64,000 nt of DNA, from assembly GCA_035771175.1 (NCBI GenBank), contig CM069590.1, positions 31,014,821 through 31,078,820 of the forward strand. The letters are read 5' to 3'. Below, piece after piece: positions 10,759 through 21,215 of the stretch; the stretch's first letter is position 1, and every line of letters starts with the position of its first letter. The DNA comes from Paratinospora sagittata. Lineage: Eukaryota > Streptophyta > Magnoliopsida > Ranunculales > Menispermaceae. A program made the position numbers and the translations under genes. The notes beneath the pieces are model-generated. The model was given only the letters and a program-made list of their open reading frames with translations. It ran no database searches and was not told the origin of the DNA.

Positions 10759-13739
10759 TGTGGCAACCTCGCGCCCCGGACCAACAACCCCGCAGGGAGT
10801 GGCATGTGGAATGCCGGGGTGGGACGCCCAGCGTAGGCATCTCCGACCACTCCTCAACTCCCGTGAGGTGGTTGAGACCCTACGAGCCTTATCTCAAATA
10901 ACGACATAATATCAAAAGGTACTAAACAAAACTACCCACCGTATTAATCATCAAAAACAAGAGATAATCCATAAAAATGAACAATAAATAAAATCATAAT
11001 CCCTACAGTCCATTAAAATTGACATACACATAAAGTCCAAAATTGTGGGTACAAATAAAAACTGTCATATGCCCACATGGTCTATCTAACAAGTCCCAAC
11101 TCACCCATACTACAATGTGGTAAGTATTATAATTACATAATCCAAAATATAATACTTCATAATTTAAAACACAGTTCAATAAAAATGCCTCTCAACTCAC
11201 ATCGAAGCTTTGGATTCTCTCGCAGGCAAGGCCCTCAAGATATAACTACTCCTTTGCCCTTATTCGGGACAGAAGGACCTGAAAGAGGAAAATGAGGATG
11301 AGCCAACGGTGCCCAGTGAATAGAATTCAAATATGCTATCAATACTCATTAATAAATATCATGTATGCATGTCAATGTGTAGCATGATTAAAAGCTCATA
11401 ACATATAGATATCAAGCATTTATAATAAGTTCGATGGAAGTAAAAACTTATCAATTTTTATCCACATTCCACATGCATTGGGTTACTAGTGCACGTCTAT
11501 TTCACCGTACCGTTGATCCCAATCATGTTTTATTTGGGGTTACTAGTGCACGTCTATTTCACCGTACCGTTGACCCCAATCATTTCCTTTCCTAAAACCC
11601 TCCTATGACAATGTTAAGTCCCCCTATTAGCCAGATAGATGGGCCCAACCAAAGTCATAAGGTTTTCTCAAATCAATGCATCATTCAAAACATTAGAACA
11701 CAATCGTGTTTTTAACATACGATATATATAAGTGATATGATGACATAAAAGATATAATCATAAATGAAGTCTACTCACAACCAAGCCTCGCGCGAGTATT
11801 TAACCACACACGACCACCAAACCGAATCAACCCAATCAAGATCCTGAAACATTCATCAATATCTTACCATACATCAATTTCTATGCTCAATCACATAGAC
11901 ATTACACATCAACCCTAAATCAGCTCACATATAGACAATAGGCCTAAATCCCATCTAATCCCCTCATTCAACTCAAATCACATGACTTAGGCCTCTAATG
12001 CATAGTTCTCATTCATAAACCATTCTATTAGTAAAAAATACTGATTTTCAATTCCTTAGGCGTAAACATGCCCAAATTGGGTCACTTGATCACAAGTAGG
12101 CCTAACCCATGATATGGTCACAACCACCAAATCAGTAGCATAATCAACCGTAATCATGCTTAATTAAACATAAGTTGCATTAATTCAATGATTCTAGGCC
12201 AAAAGCATCAAAAGCCCTAAAATATGAAATTTTTCATACTTAGGCCATATTGCCGATTTACACTAGGTCACCATGTTCAGCCATGTATATCACTGATTTT
12301 GCATCATGGGTTCATCAACAATGGCAACTAGGTCAACATAGTTGACATGCAAGCTATTTGGAAAGGTCTAAGTTCATATTCTAAATTTAGGTCTAATACA
12401 AGCAACCCTACCAATTTTCTCATTTAATATTCTGTTCAGATGTATCAATCTACCAACAGAAATATGTAATCACAAAATCAACCGTACAGATTGAATTATC
12501 TTAAGAAACAAACCTTCTGTACAAATATCAGTCCAATCCACCGGTGGACCGAAAAGATAAGTATACTTGATGAACAAGTCTCTAATTAGACAATTTCTCC
12601 TTTCCTGCTGCAAATACTCAAACTCGGATGACTATATCACACAAAATACTAAACGCATAAACATCTTCACGTTCTAATACAGAAATATCAGTTATAAACT
12701 ACATACCCAAATTTGATATCCATCCAACGGTAGATTGAGGAGATCTACAAGTTTGAGCGAAACGGCACGAGAAATCCAGACTTTCCGACTAGCTTTGTTT
12801 GAGAGGTTAGATCTCTCAAACAAAATCTCTAATCAAGATCTTCACCGTTCAGAATGCAGAAATATCCGTTGTACACTACATGCCAAAATTTTATATTCAT
12901 CCACAGTAGATTAAAGAGAACTAGAAGTTTGAGCGAAACGGCGCGAGAAATCCAGACTTTCCGACCAGCTTTGTTTGAGAGGTTAGATCTCTTAGGCGAA
13001 ACCTCTGATCAAGATCTCCACCGACCAGAATGAATAACCATAAGCTACGAACTTGCTGAAAAAGTTTGAGCTTAATCTGACCAATAATCCCAAAGATCCA
13101 ACTCTTTGATGAAAATGTCGCAGAGATCTTCCTCCTGCAACTCCCTTCTTTCTCTTCTTCTTTCCATTCTCTTCTTTTCTTTCTCTTTTTTTTTCCTTTC
13201 TCTCCACTCACCTCTTTCTAGCACTTCCTTGATTCCCTCCTTGATTCTCTCCTTGATTCTCTCCTTGATTTCCTCCTTGATTCTCTCCTTGATTCCCTCC
13301 ACTCATTCTAGCACTTCCTTGAGGGCATGGGACACTTGTCCACTTTCATGCACCAACCTTCACATGTGTTGGTCTCATACTACCGATACCAACCACATGT
13401 ACTTTAACCAATTTCATGCCTCAATGTATTTTAGATGTCCAATCCATTTAATACACCAAATTTTCATTCTCATTTATCCTTTTATTCAATCAATCCTAAC
13501 TCATATCAATTCATGGTTTAATGGGTCCATGCATAAATAATAACATATGCATTATAATTTAATTTAACATGACCCATATACAATTTATGATACACATATT
13601 TATATACATTATCAAGCATCAACTATACAAACATTAAACAACCATCAAACAAACACCAAACATATCAAGGCAACACATAGAATTTGGGCAAAATGCAACT
13701 GGGTTATGGGCTAGATGAAATAATTTTCGGGGCGTCACA
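10759..13739 (-). mobile_element. Chromovirus solo LTR Z3 (minus)
   Basis: A complete LTR (TGTGACGCCCC at 13739 to GTTGCCACA at 10759 on the minus strand) flanked by the 5-bp duplication AGAAC at 10754-10758 and 13740-13744. This is a solo LTR left after recombination of a full element. It is longer than Z1 partly because of a minisatellite at 13229. Confidence 0.93.
13229..13300. repeat. 12-bp minisatellite in Z3
   Basis: Six tandem units of TTGATTCTCTCC with variants TTGATTCCCTCC and TTGATTTCCTCC. Not seen in Z1 or Z2, so probably expanded in Z3. It creates a spurious Lys/Glu/Ile-rich open frame on the minus strand. Confidence 0.95.
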
Positions 13740-13744
13740 AGAAC

Positions 13745-14026
13745 TCATGCTCATATAGAAAGGACAAGAAAGTTCTCAAAGCTACATGGGATGATTCAAG
13801 CTCAAGTGAAGATGAAGCGGATTCAGATCACACTACTGCACTATGCTTAATGGCAAGCACCGAGGTAAAATTTGAACCCATTGAATAACTACATGAGCTT
13901 TATGCTCATATTCAGGAGCTTATGACAAAACTTAGGAAAGAGACCAAGAAAAATGAAAAGCTCAAGCATAGTCTTGAAAAAGCTCTTGAGGGAATAGAAT
14001 TCCAACAATAAGAGCTAGACGGAATG
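13745..14026 (+). pseudogene. Sirevirus S1 gag, C-terminal coiled-coil part
   Basis: S1 resumes after Z3. In broken frames it reads KATWDDSSSSSEDEADSD, then ALCLMAS, typical of the acidic Sirevirus gag C-terminus, followed by Lys/Glu-rich probable coiled coil (KLRKETKKNEKLKHSLEKAL). In-frame stops are present. The frame is interrupted at GAATG (14022-14026) by the F1/X1 insertion. Confidence 0.82.
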
Positions 14027-14379
14027 TGTCACACCTGGGTTGCGCAATCGCCCCATACCCAGTGTGATGAGCACCCCACCATGGGGTCTGCTCCAGCCAT
14101 AGCACCACATAATATTGTCACATCCGGGATGCGCAAGCGCCACACACCCAGATCATTTGTCCACACTATTCATTCATAAATAGTGCAGGGCCTCCCCTAG
14201 ATTTGAACTATTCACTCAGTGGTTACTCATGAATGAATAGTGTGGATAAATGATCTGGGTATGGGGCGCTTCTGCAACCCAGACGTGACAATATTATGTG
14301 GTGCTATGGCTGGAGCAGACCCCATGGTGGGGTGCTCATCACACTGGGTATGGGGCGCTTGCGCAACCCAGGTGTGACA
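14027..14379. mobile_element. Foldback element F1 with ~150-bp terminal inverted repeats
   Basis: The left arm (14027-14178) and right arm (14229-14379) are near-perfect reverse complements around a ~50-bp spacer. Both ends read TGTCACACCTGGG inward. The spacer contains, on the minus strand, GTTCAAATCTAGG, resembling a tRNA box B. No coding capacity. It lies between the target duplication GAATG and LTR X1. The related F2 is at 24650. Confidence 0.9.
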
Positions 14380-14399
14380 AAAAGGCCTTATGTGTTAGT
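14380..14399. other. Spacer between F1 and LTR X1
   Basis: The 20 bases begin AAAAGGCCTTATGT. A similar AAAAGGCTTTATGT follows F2 at 24916, so this tract may belong to the F element rather than to the insertion site. Confidence 0.5.
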
Positions 14400-17135
14400 T
14401 GTAGCACCCGTGCCTTTAGGTGACGTCATTTTGACCCATAGTGTACCCGCAGAGTACCCGTATACGTATTCGTATATGTATGTGTATATGTGTTTTGATG
14501 CTCAAAGCACGTAAGTTCGAGTGTCTTTGCATGATTTTAGGTCATAAAGAGTGTGCATGAAGCTTCGGAACCATCGGAGACCCGTTCGATGTCAAAACAT
14601 GTCGAGAACGGTGTTTTGGATCCAGTGGAGCCCTCTCCATGGAGGAAGATATTTCTGTCACAAATTACATCAATGATCTGATCTCATATATCCATGGTCC
14701 AATTGACCTGAAATTTTTTCATCTCATTCTTATATGATAGATCTTCATTATGAACGGTGAAGATCTTAATCGGTGTTACCTACTATGCGTTATAAGACTC
14801 CAAACACTGTTTCACGGATTTTTAGATTTTCTTACGCAGTTTTGATCAAACAGTAAGATCTCGAAATTCCACCGTTGGATTGAGTTGAAAGTTTACCAGA
14901 ATGTTGGTAACTGAATCATGCAAATTTGGAACGGTTACGATGTTAAATTTGTGGGTATTCGGCAAGACATTGACTATCTAAATGCAAGTATTGTACAAGA
15001 AAACTGATTTTTGATAGTTTGTGGCAACTTTTAGTTGTGGGCCCAAGCTTTTCTATTTAAGCAACCAAAACGTAATTTTAGGCTCATTTGCTCATGTCTC
15101 AGCCAGAAAAGAGAGAAAGCAGCTGGAGAGGAGAAAAGGAGAGGAAAATTAGGGTTTGGTGGTTTCTTTCTCAAGAACACCTAAGGTTTGCATTTTTCCT
15201 CCATTTCTTCCTTGAATCTCTCTATTAGTTGCATGATAGCTTTATTTTGAGCATGAGGGTTATTTTGATGCATGCATTGTGATGAACCTTTGATGGGTGG
15301 AAGACCAAAGTTGGAGTTGAGTCTTTCATGTCACATATGTGTGATTAGAGAGTGTTAGAAGTACACTAATGGTGAAACCCCCAATTTCTAGCAAGAAATT
15401 GGAAGGGTTAGTTCAAATGACCTATACTTAGTTTATGACCTTAGACTTTTTCAAAATCTTTGCATGTCAACTATGTTGACCTAGTGGCCATTGTTGATGA
15501 TTCCATGTTGCAAGATCAGTAAAATTCATGGTTGAACATGGTGGCTTAGTGTAAAATTGGCAATACGGCGTATGTATGAAAATTTCCAGATTTGGGGCTT
15601 TTGATGCTTTTGATATAAAATCTGAAAAATTATGCAATGTAGGTCTAATTGGAAATGATTAGGGTTGTTTGATGATTGAATTCAGTGGGTTCTCATAATG
15701 GACACCCTAAGGTTGACTAATTTTGATCTCGGCTAAGTATTTGACATTTTTCATGTACTTTGGCAATTTTGCATGTAATTTGGGGATTTTGCCCAAATTG
15801 GGACTTTTCACCCAAAGCAAGTCAATTTATGAAATTGACTTGATGTATAGTCTAATTGACCCTAATTATAATTGAATTTCATGTATATTAGTGGTTGGAT
15901 CATGGGATCACCCTATTACATTCAATTTAGGTCAATCTTAGTTTAATTGAGTCTAAATGATCAAGTTGGGCAATATGAAAATTGGCTCAAGGGGGTAATC
16001 AATTTAGAATGTAATTGACTTTAGATTGAGTTTGAACATGGGGTTTTGACACACTTTATGACTGATTTTCAGTTGTGTGAACCATGTTATTTCCAGGTCT
16101 TGTGATTGATCTTGAACCGGTTTAGTCAATTTGAGAGTTTTGGCGATTGGATTGGCTAGACTTAGCCAATCAAGAGGGGGTGTTTTTTTACTTTTGGATT
16201 ATTTATATGTGGCATTGTAATATATAAATGTTTTAAATGCTTATGTATGATGGTATGCATGTTTTAATATTCCATGAAATACATTTGAGCATAATTCATT
16301 GGGATGACAATTTGAGTTGAGGCTCCTAGTTGGAATTTCCTCTTTTTGGGAATTCTCGTAAGTCTAGCGGCGATCCCAGTTGTGTACCTGGCAGAGGGTT
16401 TTATGGCTTGTGTATGGGTAGGTTAGTTTGGGCTAATCTTACGTGCTGCACAACCCCAGAAATCCTATTAGGATACGAGTATTGAGTGTGTGTTCAGGTA
16501 CTGTGTGTAGCGCACCAGCCTTGAACCCCCGTACTCAGGAGGTGTTAGGATTGCATGAGCATGACTACAAATGTTATGCATCGTCTTATGTATGACTTGA
16601 TCAATTATGTTAGCATGTATGTAATATATTTCACCATCGTGATATTTCAACTGTTTTATGATCTTACCATGTTTTATAAATGCATGTATATGCCACTTGT
16701 AAATAACATTCACTGAGCTGGCTGTAGCTCCCACCTCACCATCTTCTTTCAGGATCTGATAGAAAAGGAAAAGGGAAGGCTTGACTGCGGAGCGTCCCTT
16801 TTTTTTTGTTTCATGTAGGTGTTGTACATTTAGTTTTGTATTTTGATATTTATGTACAAGCTAACACCTAGTAATTGTATATTTAACACATAGTTGGGAT
16901 GTGTTGGGTTTTGTATCATTTTGAAGAATCTGGAATTTTATATTTGTAAAAATTTGGAGAAGTAATATTTTATTTCATTATGATCATGTTAGTTGGTTGT
17001 TAAGGATGTGCTTTTATTTCTTTTTAGGGATTCGTATATGTATTCGAGAGCTGACGGGACGTCGGGTGTACCGACGGAGGGTATACTCGAAGGTTCCCGT
17101 GCTAGTCATGACGTCACGTAGAGTGGGTAGTGACA
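14400..17135 (+). mobile_element. Chromovirus solo LTR X1 (plus)
   Basis: Runs from TGTAGCACCCGTGCC to GGGTAGTGACA with no internal region. GAATG follows at 17136-17140 and also occurs at 14022-14026, to the left of F1. TGACGTCA palindromes sit near both ends (14421-14428, 17109-17116). The minus-strand 88-aa open frame at 16468-16734 recurs in other X copies but is antisense and unsupported. X1 serves as the full-length reference for the split X copies. Confidence 0.9.
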
Positions 17136-17140
17136 GAATG

Positions 17141-17456
17141 TTTCTGGACAATGAACAACGTAAGAAAGTTGTTGGGAAACTAAAAATTGAAAATGAAACT
17201 CTTAGAAAGGAAAAAGGAAGACCTGAACTGCACCATGACTAAATTCAGAAATGGTCAAAAATATTTTGACATGATGCTAGGATCACAAAGATGTGCATTC
17301 GACAAAGATGGCTTAGGCTATTCTCATGGGTCGAAACAAAAGGAATACAATACCTTACTGACCAAACGACCAACATGCCAAAAATGTCATAAGGAAAGTC
17401 ATACCATACTTAGATGTAATGTCTTAAGTAGAAAGAAAAAGAATTATGCATGAATT
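17141..17456 (+). pseudogene. Sirevirus S1 gag tail with second zinc knuckle
   Basis: Continues S1 gag after the X1 insertion. Two overlapping frames carry LDNEQRKKVVGKLKIENETL (coiled coil) and GRPELHH-type sequence, then QRCAFDKDGLGYS and a CCHC knuckle CQKCHKESHTILRC, followed by a basic tail and a stop. Sireviruses commonly carry such a second knuckle before protease. A frameshift near 17215 separates the two frames. Confidence 0.85.
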
Positions 17457-17539
17457 GAAAATTTTGTTCTTACTGATGCTAACATGCATGGACCCAGACT
17501 TGCATAGGTACCAAATCAAAAGTGTTTTATGTTGTGTAG

Positions 17540-17935
17540 ATATGCAAAAATGAAGATATATGGTATCTAGACAATGATTGCTCAAGGCATATGACTGGAG
17601 ATAAATCTAAAATTCTAAGCCTTGAAAAGAAGAAAGGAGGAAAAATCACTTTCGGAGATGAACAAAAAGGTGACATTGAAGGCATCAAAACTATTGCTAA
17701 CGATTGTCTATCCATATCTGATGTACTTTATGTTAAAGGGTTAAAACATAATCTCTTGAGCATAAGTCAATTATGTGACAAGGGTTATGACATTTCATTA
17801 GAGCAAATAGGTGCACTGTCAAGCATGCTAATAAAATTGTTGCATTCACTGCATCTAGAATTAAGAATGTGTATTGCACAAACTTTAATGACATGAAAAA
17901 ATAAAATGTAACATGTTTAAGTGCTATCTCTCGTA
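17540..17935 (+). pseudogene. Sirevirus S1 protease / GAG-pre-integrase region
   Basis: Aspartic protease region of copia pol. The active-site segment reads DNDCSRHMTGD where DSGCSRHMTG is expected, so the catalytic triplet DSG is changed to DND (with a stop nearby). Downstream ITFGDEQKGDIEGI and VLYVKGLKHNLLSISQLCDKGY are the conserved protease/pre-integrase motifs. The frame ends in stops near 17896. Confidence 0.88.
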
Positions 17936-18900
17936 ATGATGCATGGCTATGGCATATGATATTAGCTCATGTTAATATGGAGAACATATCTAGAATTGTC
18001 AAACATGATCTTGCGAAGGATATTCCGAAAGGAACTTACTCAAATGACAGGTATGTGAACCATGTCAACTTGGTAAGCACACACGATCATCATTTAAGAG
18101 CAAGAGGCATCAATCAACCTCTAGAGCTCTCAAACTGATTCACATGGATCTTTTTGGACCAACCAAAACCCAAAGCTTAGGTGGTAAATCATATGTGTTT
18201 GTGATTGTTGATGACTTTACTCGATTCACATGGGTATTTCTATTAGCTCATAAATCCGATGCATGTGAAACATTTCTAAAATTCTGTAAGAGAGTCGAAA
18301 ATGAAAAGGGTTACAAAATCAACATAATTAGGAGTGATAGAGGCGGTGAATTTGTCAATAGAAATCTCAAAGAATTTTGTAACAATCAAGGTTACACTCA
18401 CCATTTATCAGCCCCGAGGACACCAAAGCAAAATAATGTAGTTGAGAGAAAGAATAGAACTCTGCAGGAGATGTGTAGAACAATGCTTAATCAGTATAAC
18501 ACTACAAATCATTTTTGGGGTGAAGCCATTAACACTGCCTACTATGTATGAACCAAGTTCTAATCATAAGAGATTTGAATAAAACTCCATATGAACTATG
18601 GAAGGGTAGAGCACCCAACATTAGTTATTTCTGAGTATTTGGATGCAAATGTTTTATTCTTAATGATAAAGATAATCTAGATAAGTTTGAACCTAAGTCT
18701 AACATAGGAATATTCTTAAGATATTCTTCTCATAGTAGAGCCTACAGAGTGTTCAACAAATCTAATCAAACTGTAGAAGAATCAATTCACATAAATCTTG
18801 ATGAAAATGAAAATAAGAAATATCTTGAGGAGGAATTTAAACAATTGAATTTTGATGATGATGAACCCAAGACAACCAAGATTATAGATTGAACCTAAAC
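17936..18900 (+). pseudogene. Sirevirus S1 integrase
   Basis: Copia integrase inserting the cDNA. The pre-integrase HHCC region is degraded (17956-18138). The core (18144-18551) holds MDLFGPTKTQSLGGKSYVFV, the second Asp in IRSDRGGEF, and the Glu in NNVVERKNRTLQEM, so DDE residues are all visible. A stop follows AYYV at about 18551 and the remainder (GCKCFILNDKDNL type sequence, then an acidic linker) is in broken frames. Confidence 0.9.
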
Positions 18901-18979
18901 CATCTTTAGAATCCTCTAAAAACTCTAGACTACTTCAAGGTCTTTCCCAAGATCAGATTTTAGGAGATCCACGAAAATG

Positions 18980-20085
18980 TGTATCAACTAGAGCTTCAAT
19001 TCAAAAAGATTAGGAGCTTGTTACTTTTGTATCACAATTTGAACTAATTAAAGTGGAGAGGCACTGAAAGATGAAAACTAGATTCTTGTTATTCAAGAAG
19101 AACTAGGACACTTTGTGCGAAACAAAGTATGAGAATTAGTTCCTAGACCTTTTCATCAATCTGTTATTGGAACCAAATGGATCTTTAGAAACAAAAAGAA
19201 CGAACAAGGTATCATTGTCTGCAATAAGGCTAAATTGGTTGCACAAGGGTACAACCAAGAAGAAGGCATAGACTTCGAAGAAGCCTTTGCCTCAGTAGAA
19301 AGATTAGAGACAATAAGGATGCTACTTGCCTATGTTTGTTACAAGGATTTTACCTTATACCAAATGGATGTAAAGAGTGATTTTCTAAATGGATACATCA
19401 ACAAAGAGGTATATGTAGAACAACCTCTAGGGTTTGAGGATGCTCAAGACCCGGAATATGTGTTCAAACTCCACAAAGCCTTATATGGATTAAGACAAGC
19501 TCCAAGAACTTGGTATGTTCGACTGAATTCATTTCTTTTAGATCATAAGTTTCATAAAGGAAAACTTGATCCAATTTTTTTTATCAACCACCATAATGAA
19601 AATATGCTTATTGTTCAAATATATGTGGATGATATCATTTTTGGTGCATCAAACAAAGAATTGTGTGATGAGTTTTTTAAATTAGTGCAGAAGGAATTTG
19701 AAAAGAGCATGATGGGAGAACTTACATACTTTCTCGGCTTACAAATTAAGCAAATGCCAAAAGGCACCTTCCTAAACCAATCAAAATATGCTAAGAAAAT
19801 GGTTAAAAAGTTTCAAATGCACAATTTGAAATCGATTGATACTCCCTGTACCTCTGCAATCAAATTAGATAAGGATGAAAAAGGTAAATCAAATCTTTAT
19901 AGAAGTATGATTGAAGTCTATTGTACTTAACTGCAAGTCGACCTGACATTATGTTCAGTGTCTGCCTTTGTGCAAGATTTTAATCAGAACCTAAAGAATC
20001 TCATTTAAAGTGTGTCAAACAAATATTCAAATACATAAATGGGCCAACACACTTAGGAATCTGGTATTCCAAAGGTACTACATTT
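18980..20085 (+). pseudogene. Sirevirus S1 reverse transcriptase
   Basis: Copia reverse transcriptase. The main open frame 19235-19930 has [19 protein letters not shown], the Asp motif [12 protein letters not shown], the [11 protein letters not shown] motif and the catalytic [10 protein letters not shown]. Upstream, the N-terminal part (ALKDENWILVIQEELG-like) is in broken frames. The stop at 19930 is a nonsense or frameshift change; downstream sequence continues toward RNase H. Confidence 0.92.
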
Positions 20086-20562
20086 GATCTCAAAATTTGT
20101 GTAGACTCCGATTATGCCGGTAGTCTCACTGATAGGAAAAGTACCTTCCAATTTTGTCACTTTCTTGAAAATTCTTTGATTTCTTGGTTTTGCAAGAAAC
20201 AACACTCTGTGTCACTATCCACAACTGAAGTAGAATATGTTGCAGCTGGAAGTTGTTGTTCTCAGGTTCTTTACATGAAACAACAACTTCTAGATTATCA
20301 AATATTTATTCAATGTGCTGAGATTTTGTGTGATAATACTAGTACTATTAACATTTCTAAAAATCTTGTATTACACTCCCGAACTAAGCATATTCAAATA
20401 AGACATCACTTTTTACGGGATCATGTGCAAAATGGAGAAGTCATATTATCACACAATGGAACCAAAGAACAACTTGCTGACATATTTACTAAAGCCTTAC
20501 AAAAAGACCTGTTTGTTCACATTCGAAAAGAACTTGGCATGTTCTCTGAGACTGATTTGTGA
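20086..20562 (+). pseudogene. Sirevirus S1 RNase H
   Basis: RNase H of copia pol, starting with VDSDYAGSLTDRKST (metal-binding Asp). The frame then continues through SWFCKKQHSVSLSTTEVEYVA (catalytic Glu region), CDNTSTINISKN and RTKHIQIRHHFLRD to the terminal LADIFTKAL and a natural stop at 20562. Best-preserved part of S1 and the last coding domain before the polypurine tracts. Confidence 0.92.
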
Positions 20563-20676
20563 TACTTACCTCCATATGGGGGGAGACATATTTCATGATA
20601 CTTTACTCTTTTTGATATTTCAAAGGGGGAGTAAGTAATATCATTGAAGCATCATATATTCAGGGGGAGTTTAACA
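20563..20676 (+). mobile_element. S1 3' untranslated region with purine tracts; 3' LTR absent
   Basis: Contains TATGGGGGGAGA, CAAAGGGGGAGT and CAGGGGGAGT tracts. The expected 3' LTR does not follow. Instead, the sequence ends in a 37-bp segment (20640-20676) identical to the inverted 3354-3390 and then passes into a minus-strand copia fragment. Confidence 0.75.
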
Positions 20677-21215
20677 TAAACATTTTTAGATTTATATGCA
20701 ATGAATGCAACATTTTCAGTATCATGCTTAATAAGGCCACAATTTGCTTCAAACGAAACTACAAATCCCTTGTCACACAATTGAGTTATGCTCAAGAGAT
20801 TATGTTTCAGGCCGTTGACATAAAAAACATCAAAAGTAGATAGAGAATCGTTACCAACAATGCCAACGCCGACAATTTTTCCTTTACTATTGTCGCCGAA
20901 CTTTACGACACCTCTATCTTTGCAGACCATGCTCAAGAAATTTGATTTGTTACCAGTCATGTGCCTAGAGCATCCGCTATCCAAGTACCATACATCATTC
21001 TTTGAAGTATCCTACACCACATGGAACACTTTTGATTTTGGTACCCAAGTGGCCTTGGGTCCCACAAGGTTAGCCTCATTCTAAATAATTTTTTCTACCC
21101 ATGCGAACTGGCCTTTTTGTGTGCACCTTTTTATGATATGGCCTTGCCTATTGCAATAGTTGCAAGTAGGTCTCTTAGTCAATAAATAGTCATATGATTT
21201 TTGCTTTTACCCTTC
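20677..21215 (-). pseudogene. Second Sirevirus-like copia fragment (S2): knuckle and protease, minus strand
   Basis: Reading from 21215 downward: a CCHC knuckle (CNYCNRQGHIIKRC), AWVPKSKVFHVV with stops, then the protease active site DSGCSRHMTG, VVKFGDNSKGKIVGVG and VNGLKHNLLSITQLCDKGF. Here the DSG triplet is intact, unlike S1. The frame ends after KNVYVKLPLNI, where it runs into the 37-bp inverted repeat. Only ~540 bp of the element is present. Confidence 0.9.

Noticed and set aside
13072..13302. Lys/Glu/Ile-rich ORF on the minus strand as a coiled-coil protein
   Set aside because: It is the translation of a 12-bp minisatellite and a pyrimidine-rich tract inside a solo LTR.
14296..14514. 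72-codon ORF across foldback F1 and the start of X1
   Set aside because: It spans two unrelated elements and lacks any similarity to known motifs.
16468..16734. Repeated 81-88 codon ORF (also at 23912 and 39630) as a conserved gene
   Set aside because: It lies antisense within X LTRs and is explained by high identity among LTR copies.
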